Under the pieces are notes generated by a model. It was not told where the DNA came from. It searched no databases and worked only from the letters and a program-made list of their open reading frames with translations. Positions 33,660 to 45,064 of a DNA stretch of 64,000 nt are shown in pieces; the stretch's first letter is position 1; every line of letters starts with the position of its first letter. The position numbers were made by a program, and so were the translations under genes. The stretch spans positions 64,622,021-64,686,020 of the forward strand of contig CM038046.1 of the NCBI GenBank assembly GCA_021397845.1, given 5' to 3'. The DNA comes from Areca catechu (taxonomy: Eukaryota > Streptophyta > Magnoliopsida > Arecales > Arecaceae).

Positions 33660-35322
33660 GAACTCGACCCTGTCGAGTATGGATCAAGTTGGCTCTGGTA
33701 TCTCTCCAAGAGGTCTGGGTCCAATTCTTGTAATTCTTCTCGGGAGATCCAAGAGTCATCAGAATCTGGCCTTCCTTGCCAGCGGACCAGGTATCTTTTG
33801 TATCCTCGATTACGAGTAGAGATAACCTGATCATCCAGGATCTTTTCAATCTGCTCTTTCCTCACAGGCCAGTTTGTTGGTGGACACACAGGGTTGGGTT
33901 CACTCTCAAGAGCAGGATTAGGTTCAAAAGGCTCACAGGGAATCACAGCTGGCTCTCTATACTCTACTAGGTCTGTAATGTTGAAAGTGGAGCTAATGCC
34001 TAGTTCTGGAGGCAACTTGAGCACATAGGCATTGGATCCTACCCTCTTCACCACTCTAAATGGTCCAGCTCCTCTAGCATGTAACTTTCTAACGGTTCCA
34101 GGATGAAACCGTTCAGGCCTTAACCTAATCATTACATAGTCTCCCTCATCAAAAGTTTTGACTCGCCTTTGAGAATCAGCCAACTTCTTATAAGTTTCAT
34201 TACTTAAATTTATTTTAGCATGAATTTCTTTATGCAAGTCTTTTATATGCTGTGCAAAAACTTTGGCAGACTCGGAGACTCATGTGTGGACTGGTAAAGG
34301 ATCTAGGTCAAGAGGTGTGTGAGGTTTGTAACCATGCACAATTTCAAATGGACTCTTACCCGTAGACCTATTGACCTAGTCATTGTATGCAAATTCATCT
34401 CTAGGTAAGTACAAATTCTAGTTCCTAATGTTTTCACCAACAAGACACCTTAATAGATTGCCTAAACTACGGTTCACTACTTCGATTTGGCCCTCAGTTT
34501 GGGGATGATAGGCAGTTGAAAACTTAAGTTTTGTCCTTAACTTATGCCAAAGGGTTTTCCAGAAATAGCTGGTGAACCGGACATCCCTATCGGAAATAAT
34601 TGTCTTAGGTAGGCCATGGAGTCGAACTATCTCATTAAAGAACAGGGTGGCTACCTTAGACGCATCAAATGTTTGGGAACAAGGCAAGAAATGGGCCATC
34701 TTGGAAAATCAGTCGACTACAACACAGATAGAGTCATGCCTCCTCTGGGTCTTTGGCAAACCTAACACAAAGTCCATGCTCACATCTTGCCAAGGACGAT
34801 TTGGGACAGGGAGTGGGGTATAAAGGCCGGTGTTCTGTTTTCACTGTTTGGCAACAGCGCAGGTCCGACACCTAGCCACAATGTGTGCTACATCTCCTTT
34901 TAAGCTAGGCCAGAAAAAGTGGTCTTCAATAGCCAGGGTAGTCTTGTCTTTTCCGAAATGGCCAGCTAAACCTCCAGCATGAATTTCCCAAATCAAAAAT
35001 TCCCTAAGAGAAGTTGTAGGGATGCAAAGCCTATTCTTAAAGTACAGAAAGCCATCTAAAAGGGTATAATCCTTATGATCACTAGATGGTCCTTGAGTTA
35101 GATCCTTGTACACAGTCTTAAAATCCGGACACGACTCATATTCCTCTTTGATCTGCTCAAACCCTATGACTTCAGCTCTAACAGAATTCAATAACAAAGA
35201 TCGACGACTAAGGGCATCAGCTACCTTATTTTCAGACCCAGCCTTATATTTCAAAACAAAAATATAGGACTGGATATACTCTACCCACTTAGCATGCCTA
35301 GGGTTAAGCTTCTTCTAGGAAT
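33660..35322 (-). pseudogene. RNase H end, integrase and chromodomain of element I
   Basis: Same order as in C. Stops: TAG near 35315 (C has CGG), TGA at 34841-34843 and 34709-34711 (C has CGA), and others near 34380-34420 that split the core into pieces. The last 217 codons (34237-33584) are open. They hold the C-domain (FHPGTVRKLHARGAGPFRVV) and a full chromodomain, RGYKRYLVRWQGRPDSDDSW, with the aromatic and acidic positions expected for histone-tail binding. The CAG codon at 33851-33853 is intact where C has a stop. Confidence 0.88.
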
Positions 35323-37677
35323 TCAAGAATCTAAGAGCCTCATGGTCCGAAAACAGCACAATTCTTGCGGTAGCAAATAATGTCTCCAGTAATGCAAAGC
35401 TTGCACTATCGCATAAAATTCCTTATCATAGGTAGAATACCTAAGCTTAGCATCATTAAGTTTTTCACTAAAGAATGCTACGGGATGGTTCTCTTGGCTT
35501 AGGACTCCACCTATACCAACTCCTAAAGCATCACAAGCAACCTCAAATACCTTTGAAAAGTCTGGTAACCTCAAAATGGGTGCCTGGGTCATCCTATCTT
35601 TAAGATCTAGGAAGGCTTTATGGGCTGCTTTAGTCCACTGGAATTCTCCCTTCCTAATACAGTCTGTGATAGGAGCAACTACAGTACTAAACCCCTTGAT
35701 GAATCGCCTATAGAAGGTAGCCAAGCTGTGGAAACTTCTGACTTCATGCACACTGGTTGGCTCTGGCCATTCTACTATGGACCTAATCTTTTCTGGATTG
35801 GCAGCCACGCCGTCAGGGGTTACTACAAAACCAAGGAAGATAACTCTATTGGTCAAGAATTCACACTTTTTGAGATTATCGTAGAGACTATCATTCCTCA
35901 AAACTTGGCAGACTTGTCTAAGGTGGCCTAGGTGATCTGCAGGGGTCTTACTATAGATCAGGATGTCAACAAAATAGACCACTACAAACTTCCATATGAA
36001 AGCTCTAAGCACCTGGGTCATAATCCTCATGAAAGTACTAGGGGCATTAGACAACCCAAAAGGAATAACAACCCATTCATAGAGACCATCCTTCGTTTTG
36101 AAAGCGGTTTTCCACTCATCCCCTGGTCTAATCCTAACCTGATGATAGCCGCTCTTGAGATCAATTTTAGAAAAAACCATTGCACCGGCCATCATATCTA
36201 GCATGTTATCTAGTCTAGGGATGGGGAACCTATACTTGATTATGATTTTGTTGATGGCATGACTATCAACACACATCCTCCACGTGCCATCCTTCTTTGG
36301 GGTCAGAAGTGCAGGGACTGCACAAGGGCTAAGACTCTCTCTAATGAACCCCTTCCTCAACAATTCTCCAACCTGCTTTTGCAGTTCCTTATGATCAGAT
36401 GGATTCATCCTATAATGGGACAAGTTGGGTAAAGTAGCTCCTGGGACTAAATCTATGGAATGCTGGATATCCCTAAGAGGTGGAAGGTAGTCTGGCAGAT
36501 CCTCGAGAAAAACATCCTCAAATTCTTCTAACAAAGGTTTAACTTCCTGAGGAGGCTCTGAGGGTGTAGGAGTCCTAAGTTCCTTAGCAATCAACATCCA
36601 AATAGGTGAACCACTATGAATTTCTTGTTCTAGATCCTTAGCACAAATTAGGTTCACCCCAGTCTTCATCTCTCTGACCTTATTGGGTCCTTTAGCTACC
36701 TTGTCCTTATGAGGGACTGAATGGATTGTGATTTTCTTCACATTAAAACTAAAGACACAGGTTTTGGATTTTCCTAAGAGGGTGGCATCATGATCATATA
36801 ACCAAGGTCTTCCAAGAATTATACTGCTCACCCCCATTGGCAAGACATCACACCAAAACTTCTCTTGATAGGATTGCATTTGGATTTGGACCGAACATCT
36901 AGACTGGATGGGTATAGCGGTAGAGCCTACCCAAAAAACCTTATAGGGGTTGGGGTGGGGGACTGGGGTTAAGCCTAACATTTTGACAGTGCTAGCAGAA
37001 ATGGCATTCACACAGCTCCCACTATCTATGATGATTTGACATACCTTATCCCCAAGTTTAAGGAAAGTCTGTAGGATGTTAGTCCTACGCCAATCTTCCT
37101 GAACTCTATTCTGGGACAGGATGCATCTCACAACCCATAATTGGTCAGACTCTGTGGATTCCTCCTCTCCTTCATACTCATCGACCAAATTCATTCCGGC
37201 CTCATAAACTTCTTCTTCAAACTCTTCATTGGGCCCGGAATTCTCTTCTTCTCCTTCTTCTATGTAAAGGGATATACGAGGGCACTGGCTAGAAACATGA
37301 CCTACCTTATGGCACTTAAAACAAACTATGGCTGTGCACTGGTTGGAGATATGACCGGGCTTCTGGCACTTAAAACAGATGATACTAGGGGTTCTCTGGG
37401 TGTCAGGTGCCTTACCTTTGTCCATGGGCCTAGGGGTGGGAATACCCTGATTAGGCTTTCTAGGGGTAACTTGGCTAGGTCCATTTCTTGGGATTGGGGC
37501 ACTAACCCTAGAAGGCATGGGTCCTCTTTGAAACTTCTCAGTGTTCAGTGCAATCTGATAGGCTTGGTCTAGGTCAGTAACCTCTCTCAGAAACAACTCC
37601 CTCTTAATGTCTTCCCTAAGTCCAGCCCTAAACCTAGACAAAGTGACCTCATGGGCTTCACTCACATCACATCTCAT
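35323..37677 (-). pseudogene. gag C-terminus, protease, RT and RNase H of element I
   Basis: 784 open codons. Two good zinc knuckles (CFKCQKPGHISNQC, CFKCHKVGHVSSQC) near residues 95-130, then an acidic linker, protease IIDSGSCVNAIS, and RT with SKIDLKSGYHQVRIRPGDEW. The catalytic box reads YFVD where C has YFDD, so one metal-binding Asp is lost. RNase H is entered (CDALGVGIGGVLSQ) but leaves frame at the same 1-bp loss as C (near 35361). The first Met is internal; the frame continues gag from 38372 after a break near 37700. Confidence 0.9.
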
Positions 37678-37716
37678 CAGGTATTCATCAATGGTGGTTA
37701 TGTAGTCTAATACAGA

Positions 37717-38372
37717 TCAGTTCCCTTGTTTCAAAGTCTGCCATTGGTCTAACAGATTCTGCTGGTATGAAATGGGTAGATACTTATCTCTAAGCTTCTC
37801 TTTCATACCCTGCCAAGTGGTTATGGGCTCTACATTTCGTCTTCTAGTGGTTATCTCAATGTTCCCCCAGTATAACCTAGCTTGATGTACTAACTTCATC
37901 TTGGCAAACTTGAACTTCCTTTCCTCAGACATGGCATACCACTCAAAGTACCAGTCCATCTCACCCTCCCAATTAGAATACACCTTAGGGTTTAAGCTAC
38001 CATCAAAAGTGGGTGCATCTAATTTGATGTTCCGAATGAACCTATCATCTCTATCTTCAGGTTCTGGGTTAGGCCTCCATGATTAGGTTCAGGATCTCTT
38101 TATAAAGGTCTTCTAGGCTCTTGGTGTGGGTGAGGTTGAGGTACATTAAAATCTGGGTTAGGAGTCCAATTCTGATGCCTAGGCTCCTCAAGCACTTGGA
38201 CTCGATCCCTAAGCTGGGCAAAATTCTCATGGACCTGTTCTTTAAACTGGGCAACAATAGCAGTCACATCCTGACTCAATTTATTCATACTCTCAGTAAG
38301 AGCTCTAACCATGGCCTCTAAATTAGGTTGGGTTTTACCAGGTTGGTAGGGTACTCCATTCCGGGTAGACAT
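37717..38372 (-). pseudogene. gag N-terminal part of element I
   Basis: MSTRNGVPYQPGKTQPN start at 38372 and a coiled region with 12 residues absent from C (DVTAIVAQFKEQVH). The proline-rich PQPHPHQEPRRPL segment ends in a stop; a frame change near 38080 and another stop near 37716 follow. 37983-37717 gives WEGEMDWYFEWYAMSEERKF of the capsid domain. Homologous to 10510-9800 of C. Confidence 0.85.
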
Positions 38373-39261
38373 GATGATGCAAGCAAACACACAAAATGAG
38401 ACTCAACTGAAATGACTACGGGCTAACTAGACTTAAAGCCCAAACTAGATGTCCAATCAGAGTGGCAAGCTAGCCTGTAGTAACTCGGGACTCAGCCAGG
38501 CAGGTGTAAGGGGAGTGTTAGGTCCCTAGATGCCAATCCTAGACACCAATCAGTGATTGGCCAAGTAGGCGGACTAGCACACAAGCCCTTCGAGATAGAA
38601 TCCTTGAACCACCGTTCTAGACACTGAGTACAAAGCACACACAGAGTAACTAGACAAACTGACTCAACACTAGCTTTGACCCGACTTGTTGATGTCCCTA
38701 GCCCACTAGGACAAATTAAGTCTAATAAATTTTAAAATTAGGCTTAGGATCGAATGAGTGGGTGGTGGTTTTAGACTAAGGAGAGGTTATCAACTCCTCC
38801 CCTTATCTTAGATGCTCAAATGCCCTTAAGATGAATTAGGAGATGATCACTCAAAATAATTGAATTGCAGAAACACAGAAACAGAGTTGCAGTAATTTAA
38901 CTCTCAGAAATTTCATGGAAACCAATAAATCACAGGAAAATTATGTAAAATATTTTCAATAATATTGGTTCCACCAAAATAAAAATCATGTAATTTGGAG
39001 TTATCTGCAATGAGAAACAATTCTTGCAACAGGGTAGTTACAGACTGAAAACAGAGTGCTTCCCCCATTTACAATTCCTGCTATGAAGTTGTAACCCAAC
39101 GGATCCCCTACACGCCCTAGGAACACCCCGTGGAATGGGAAGAGGAGGTTTGCACCTCGCTTCGTTCCTAGGACCGGATGTCCTGGGGAGTCTACTTCGA
39201 GCAGACAAAGTAAAAAGAGAGAGACTCAAAACAAGCAAGCAAAATAGAAATCCTAGACAGG
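38373..39261 (-). other. Untranslated leader of element I
   Basis: Carries CCAAT-cagtg-ATTGG at 38546-38560 and CCCTAG-CCCA-CTAGGA at 38696-38711. The LTR-proximal 38800-39260 is AT-rich with a GC-rich island at 39090-39200 also seen in C (11210-11340). Confidence 0.65.
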
Positions 39262-39273
39262 GCTCTGATACCA
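39262..39273 (-). promoter_or_regulatory. Primer binding site of element I
   Basis: TGGTATCAGAGC on the minus strand, four bases from the LTR at 39278. Confidence 0.9.
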
Positions 39274-39277
39274 AAAT

Positions 39278-40919
39278 TGATGCAGAACAAAAGAAGAGAT
39301 GATGCGATGCGGAAGTAAATTGAGACTAATTCTTTTTCTTTCTTTTTTTGTTTTTTTATATTTTCAGAAGTCGGCTTTGACTCAAAGGAAAGCTAAACTA
39401 AATTGAAAGAAATTAGGTAATAATTGAAAGCACAATTTAAAAGAAACTGGGTTATTAGAGTAGTTCAGAAGTAACGGATCGCTGGGGGTTAAGAAACTCC
39501 CAAACCTAGGGTTTCGCTCTGAACTTTCAACAGGACAGAAGTAAAGAGAAGAGAAGGGTTACAGACCAAACAGTGATCTTCACGGAGTTTGGTGGAAGGA
39601 CTCTCTTGAGCAGATTGTTGGATCCCCGGATTCAGATATCTTCGCAATGGATCCTCCAATAGTGATCCTTTGGCAGAGTTGGCTTCTCCTGAACTCAAGA
39701 TCTGAGAAAGAAGAAGAAGAATTTATGGAATCAGATACTTAAGGAAGGATTTACCAGTTAGAAGAACTTGAAAGCTGATGTTGCTGAAATCCGGATTCTC
39801 CTGAAGGCTGATCTGACTTCCTCTGGGAATTGCTCTGAATCTGAATTATCTGGACTGGACCTGAATGCTGGTGGTTGGCCTTGACTTGGAGAGAGTGGCC
39901 GTGAGAGGGGGGGTAGGCTAGGGTTTGGTGGAAAGAAGAGGATGAAGGGCGGCTAGGGTTTGGAAGTGAAGTGGCTAACCTAGGGTTTTGGGTTGGAGAT
40001 CTCACACCTCCTCAAGGTTCCTGGGGAACCCGGATTTACTCCCTCACGGAGCTCAACACCTGGATGCAAGTGTGGAAGAGAGAAACACAGAGTTTGCTCA
40101 CACATAAATTGGATTCATTCATCAGATAACTTTAAAATTTACAAGAGGGGATTAATTTATAGGACTTTACAAGAGAGCAGGGTTTTACATCTTCCCATGT
40201 GGGACTAATAGGGTGGATCTTCAAATTAGGTTTGTAGGATCAATTCCCACACATATGGCCGGCCAAGAGTTTCCAAAAATGCTGATTGGTGGCTTCAAAA
40301 GGTAAGTAGGTGGCACCTCCTAGCCTTGCTCTTCAAGAAAAATATTTTTCTTTCCATGCTTGGTTTTATTTGGAAGTATTTGGGTGCCTCCTAACCTTGC
40401 TATTCAAGAAAAATTTCTTACCTTCCATACCTGGTTTTATTTGGAATTATTTGGGCGCCTCCTAGTCTTGCTCCCCAAGCTTTGCTCCTTTCTTTTCATA
40501 GCTTGGCTCTTATGGAAACACATTGGCCCCCCCTTGAATTGTGGATCCCAGATTGTTTTCTCCTCAAGTGGCGCATGAGAGAAGGGACCTGCTATCTTGT
40601 GGTGTGGGGACCAGAGCATACTGGATGGAGATGTGGCGCCCCCTGGACTCAGGCGTGTGGCTGGGAGTGTGGCTGGGAGTGTGGCGCCCACTTGCTTGGC
40701 CTTGGGAGAAAATGTGACACCCTGGAGAAGTCCTAGACCACTACTGAGTCAACATGACTCAACAAAATTAAATTACAGGGAAATACAGACTCAAGCTAAA
40801 ATTGAGTTGATCAAGTCAACCATTATTACAAACCAGAAAAACCCTAATTCTTCGGGCAAGGTCAATCAGAGATCCAGATGGAGCCCTGAAGTCTTCTTCT
40901 GAGTCTGGTGCCCGCACCA
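39278..40919 (-). repeat. 5' LTR of element I
   Basis: 1642 bp, TG...CA, matching 32011-33641 with scattered substitutions and poly-T differences. TATA-like box on the minus strand at 40161-40154. Confidence 0.92.
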
Positions 40920-40924
40920 TTTAT
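40920..40924. repeat. Target-site duplication of element I (right copy)
   Basis: TTTAT, matching 32006-32010. Confidence 0.9.
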
Positions 40925-42850
40925 ATTGTTCCTTAAGTCGATGAAATCCTACAACCTCAGTCCTAACTAAGTTTAACAACAAGGCATGACGGCTAAGGGC
41001 AACAGCTACCTTATTCTCAGTACCAGCACGATGTTTAAGCACAAAGGTATAAGCTTGGATATACTCGACCCACTTAGCGTGCCTAGGGTTCAACCATTTC
41101 TGGGAGTTCAAGTACCGAATGGCTTCATGGTCTGAAAACAGAACGAACTCATGGGGTAACAGGTAATGCCTCCAGTACCTAAGGGCTTGGACGACTACAT
41201 AAAACTTTTTATCGTAAGTCGAGTACTTAATTTTGGCCTCATTAAGTTTTTCGCTAAAGAAGGCCACGGGGTGATTTTCTTGACTAAGTACCCTACCGAT
41301 TCCATCTCCCGAAGCATCACAAGCAACCTCAAAAACCTTAGAAAAATTTGGCAATCTTAGGACAGATGCTTGTATCATTCTATCTTTAATTTCATGGAAG
41401 GCCTTGTCTGCAGCTTTAGTCCATTGAAAACCTCCCTTCTTGATGCAGTTGGTTATAGGTGCTACAATTGAGCTAAACCCCCGAATGAAACGTCTATAAA
41501 ATGTGTCTAGGCCATGGAAACTACGTACATCGTGGATACTAGCAGGGACAAGCCACTCAACTATAGCTCTAACTTTTTCGGGGTCGACGGAAACTCCTTC
41601 AGGGTTAACTACAAAACCTAAGGAGATAACCCTAGTTCTCATGAATGCACAGTTCTTAGGGTTGGCGTAAAGGCTATTCTCCCTAAAGGTTTGGCAGACT
41701 AACCTTAAGTGGTTAAGGTGGTCCTCTTTGGTCTTGCTATATTTCAATATGTCATCAAAATATACTACTAAGAATTTTCCAGTGAACTCTCACAAGACTT
41801 GGGTCATGACCCTCATAAAGGTACTGGGTGCATTAGACAACCCGAAGGGCATCACTACCCACTCGAACAGACCATCCTTAGTCTTAAACACCGTCTTACA
41901 TTCATCTCCTGGTCGAATTCTAATTTGGTGGTAACCACTCTTTAGGTTCATCTTTGAAAAGATAGTGGCACCGGCCATCATATCGAGCATATCATCCAGG
42001 CGGGGAATGGGAAACCTATATGTGATTGTAATTTTGTTGATAGCCCTGCTATCAACACACATTCTCTAGGTCCCATCTTTCTTAGGGGTAAGTAGGGTAG
42101 GGACGGCATAGGGACTTAAACTCTCCCTAAGAAAACCCTTCCTAAGCAACTCTCCCACTTATTTCTAAAGTTCTTGGTGTTTAATGGGGTTCATCCTATA
42201 GTGGGGAAGGTTAGGCAAAGTGGATCTTGGGACCAAATCTATTGCATGCTGGATGTCCCTAAGGGGTGGCAATTGATCAGGTAATTCTTCAGGAAAAACA
42301 TCCTCAAATTCTTTCAAAGTCTTCACTACCTCTTGGGGGTGTTCAACTTTGGTTGGTTCATGACTCTCCTTGGTGGCAAGAATCCAAACAGGGGCTCCCT
42401 CTATAATCTCTTTCTCTAGCTCCTTGGGTGTGATAAGGTTGACTCCTATTTTTTTCTCTTTAAGGCCACTAGATCCTTTCTTGACTGGGTCCTTTGGTTG
42501 GATTGGGTTGATTGTAATCTTTTTCCCTTGGTGGAAAAAGATACAGGTATTGGATCAACCATAAAAGGTGGAATCATGGTCGAAAAGCCAGGGTCGTCCT
42601 AGGATGATACTACGAACACCCATGTGTAAGACGTCACACCAAATCGATTCTTCATAGGAACTCATTTTTATCTTTATTTGGCACCTAGATTTTATTGGGA
42701 TTGAAGTTGAATCTATCCAGGAGACTTTGTAAGGGTTGGTGTGGGGAACTGTGGCTAGTCCTAAAGATTTGATAGTACTCAAGGAAAGGGCATTGACATA
42801 GCTTCCACTATCAATAATGACCTTATATGCCTTATCTCCTAGCTTGATTA
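40925..42850 (-). pseudogene. Protease, RT and RNase H of element H (5' half of pol)
   Basis: Protease remnant near 42840-42555: an expected DSGS region (about 42815) reads on into YVNALSLSTIKSLGL and ILGRPWLFDHDSTF. RT at 42240-40990 has MCVDSRAINKITITYRFPIP, FSKMNLKSGYHQIRIRP, MPFGLSNAPSTFMRVM and the catalytic YFDD (VVYFDDILKYSK). RNase H has CDASGDGIGRVLSQENHP and HEFVLFSDHEAIRYLNSQ. The last stretch is in frame, with the base that C and I lack. Stops near 41789, 42063 and 42160. Confidence 0.88.
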
Positions 42851-42999
42851 GGGTCTGTAGGATGTTAGTCCTATGCCAGTCTTCCTACGCTATGTTTTGG
42901 GCTAGGATGCATCTGAATACTCCTAGAAGATCTTCAGATTCATACACCTCTTCCTCTCCCTCGTACTCTTCCAATAACTGATTTTCAGGATCATAGACT

Positions 43000-44201
43000 T
43001 CCTCCTCAGTTTTAGCAATGGGTTCGGGTTCAGTTTCAGTCGGTTCATCTATAAGTAGGGCAGGGGCGGTGCACTGACTAGTAAAATGACCAGGTTTATG
43101 ACACCTATAGCATTTTCCTTGGGGATCGGGTCCCCTCTGGACTTCTATAGCCTTACCCTTGTCCTCTCTACTATATTGGGGTCGATTCAGATTGGGATGA
43201 CTAGGACTAGGTCAGGATAGGCTTGGTCAACTTGGGTCAGATCGGTTCGGGCTTGGTCGACTTGGGTAAGCCTGGCTATAACTTTGGGTGGATCCGGGGA
43301 TACGGCTCTGGTTCCTAAAGGGCTCAGGTCTTCTGTAGGTGGGAGCTCTCTGGAAATGCTCACAGAGCCTAGCAACTTGGTAAGCTTCTTCCAAGGTTCT
43401 GCTTGCTCTAAAGTTTAGCTCTCTCTGAATGTCTAGGTGTAGGCCAGCCCTAAACCTAGATAGGGTTACCTCAGGCGACTCTACAACCTTACATCGCATA
43501 ACATATTCATCAAACTTGGCGATGTAGTTGGCCACACTCTTACTCCCTTGACTTAGGGTTTGCCATTGGTCCAACAGTTTCTCGGTGTAGGATGCAGGTA
43601 GGTATTTCCTTCTAAGCTTATCTCTCATTTCACCCCAGGCGGTTATTGGTAATTGTCCTTTCTGCTCTATGTAATTTTCGACGCTATTCCAAAACAACCT
43701 AGCTTGGTGAACCAACCTAAGCTTGGAAAACTTAAACTTAGTTCTATCAGACATAGAGTACCAATCAAAATACTGTTCCATAGCTGACTCCAAATCTTCA
43801 TACACCTTGGGATCTAAACTTCCATCGAAAGTGAGTGCCTCAAGCTTGATACTCCTAATGGCTCTTTCTTCACGGTCCTCCAGATTGGGTCTCCTAGGAC
43901 GGGTATCAATGAAGGGATCAGGGTCTCTCCCAAATTCATTCTCAAAGTAAGGGTCTTGTTGCAGGTTTCTCCTGGGATGAGGGGACTCAGGACCGGCTTC
44001 AGGTCGGGGCCTAGCAGCTTCCTCTAGGGGTCTTAGTATGGCCTCTATTTGGTCAAGTCTATTAGTCAACTGGTTGCTTAATTGAGTCATGGATTGAGTC
44101 ATGGATTGAGTTAGGGCTCCAATGTCAGCTCGAAGTTGGTCCATGGATTCGGTAGGGGGTGGAGAAGGTGGGTGAAAAGAGGTTCCTGATCTAGTGCACA
44201 T
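43000..44201 (-). pseudogene. gag of element H
   Basis: Starts MCTRSGTSFHPPSPPPTESM at 44201, with a short internal repeat (TQSMTQSMTQL). The capsid domain follows (FDGSLDPKVYEDLESAMEQY, LVHQARLFWNSVE, YIAKFDEYVMRCKVVE). The frame stops near 43227, but gag continues after a break to a single zinc knuckle near 43107-43066 (CYRCHKPGHFTSQC) and an acidic segment around 42990. One knuckle is seen here against two in C and I. Confidence 0.87.
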
Positions 44202-45045
44202 GTAACACACACACAAAACGGTGCTACAGTTTGCTAGACCTAGGAAATCTCACCAAATATGAAGTCAAGAAGATGAACCTGGAAGTAGTAACTTGGCACC
44301 TGGCCAGGTAAGTGTAAGGTAAGTGGAAGTTCCTCTTTGATTGCCTAGACACCAATTTGAAATTAGCCAGGTAAGCGAACCAACCCACTTCCCTTCGGGA
44401 TCTAGTTCCTGAACCACTTGCCTAGACACTAGCCACACAAGCACACACCAACAAGTGATCTAGCTTGGCTCGGCACTTGGGTCGACCCGACTTCATGGGT
44501 GTCCCTAGCTCACTAGAGCAGATTAAGCATCTAGTCAATTTTAGTTAATTGCTATGGTTCGATATGTCAGGTGGTGGTTTTTTGGGCTTGGGATAGGTAT
44601 TGAAATCCTGACCCTATGTTAGTTTGATGCCCTTAGGATGAGTTATGCAAAATGATGCACACAAATGACTAATGAAATGACTTAAAATTTTCTTATTTTT
44701 TTTGTGTCTTTCAGATGTGTGAATGCAAAACAAATTTCAGGAATTGAAATATGCCTCTAAATGCAAGAAATAAACTAGATGGATGAATGAAGCAAGAAAA
44801 GAGATGCTTGCTGGAATTTCAGACCTGAGATTTTCTTAGGTAGTATTTTAGCTTGTATAAATTCTACAAATTGAAATAAAATTTTACAAAATATCCAAAA
44901 ATAATATGAATTAAGTGGGATCTAAAAAAATAAAAATCATGAAATTTGGGGGTCCATACAAAGAGAAACAATTCAATGTTCAGACCACATACGGGCTGAC
45001 CAGAATGCAGAAAATGAAAGGAAAAGATGCACTAGTCCTAGCCTT
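44202..45045 (-). other. Untranslated leader of element H
   Basis: Contains CCAAT-ttgaa-ATTAG at 44352-44366 (one stem position lost) and CCCTAG-CTCA-CTAGAG at 44513-44528, the counterparts of the hairpins in A, C and I. The remainder is AT-rich and featureless to my eye. Confidence 0.6.
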
Positions 45046-45057
45046 GCTCTGATACCA
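45046..45057 (-). promoter_or_regulatory. Primer binding site of element H
   Basis: TGGTATCAGAGC on the minus strand, seven bases from the TG of the LTR at 45065. Confidence 0.88.
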
Positions 45058-45064
45058 CTAATAA

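Larger units (their letters stand above)
32011..40919 (-). mobile_element. Element I: complete chromovirus, sister of C, inserted in H
   Basis: 8.9 kb with LTRs 32011-33641 and 39278-40919 and TTTAT duplications. Coding sequence is closely alike to C throughout, but the LTRs form a separate subfamily (start TGATGCAGAACAAAAGAAG). A fused gag-protease-RT frame of 784 codons survives, while integrase is broken by several stops and the RT active site is changed. Confidence 0.93.
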
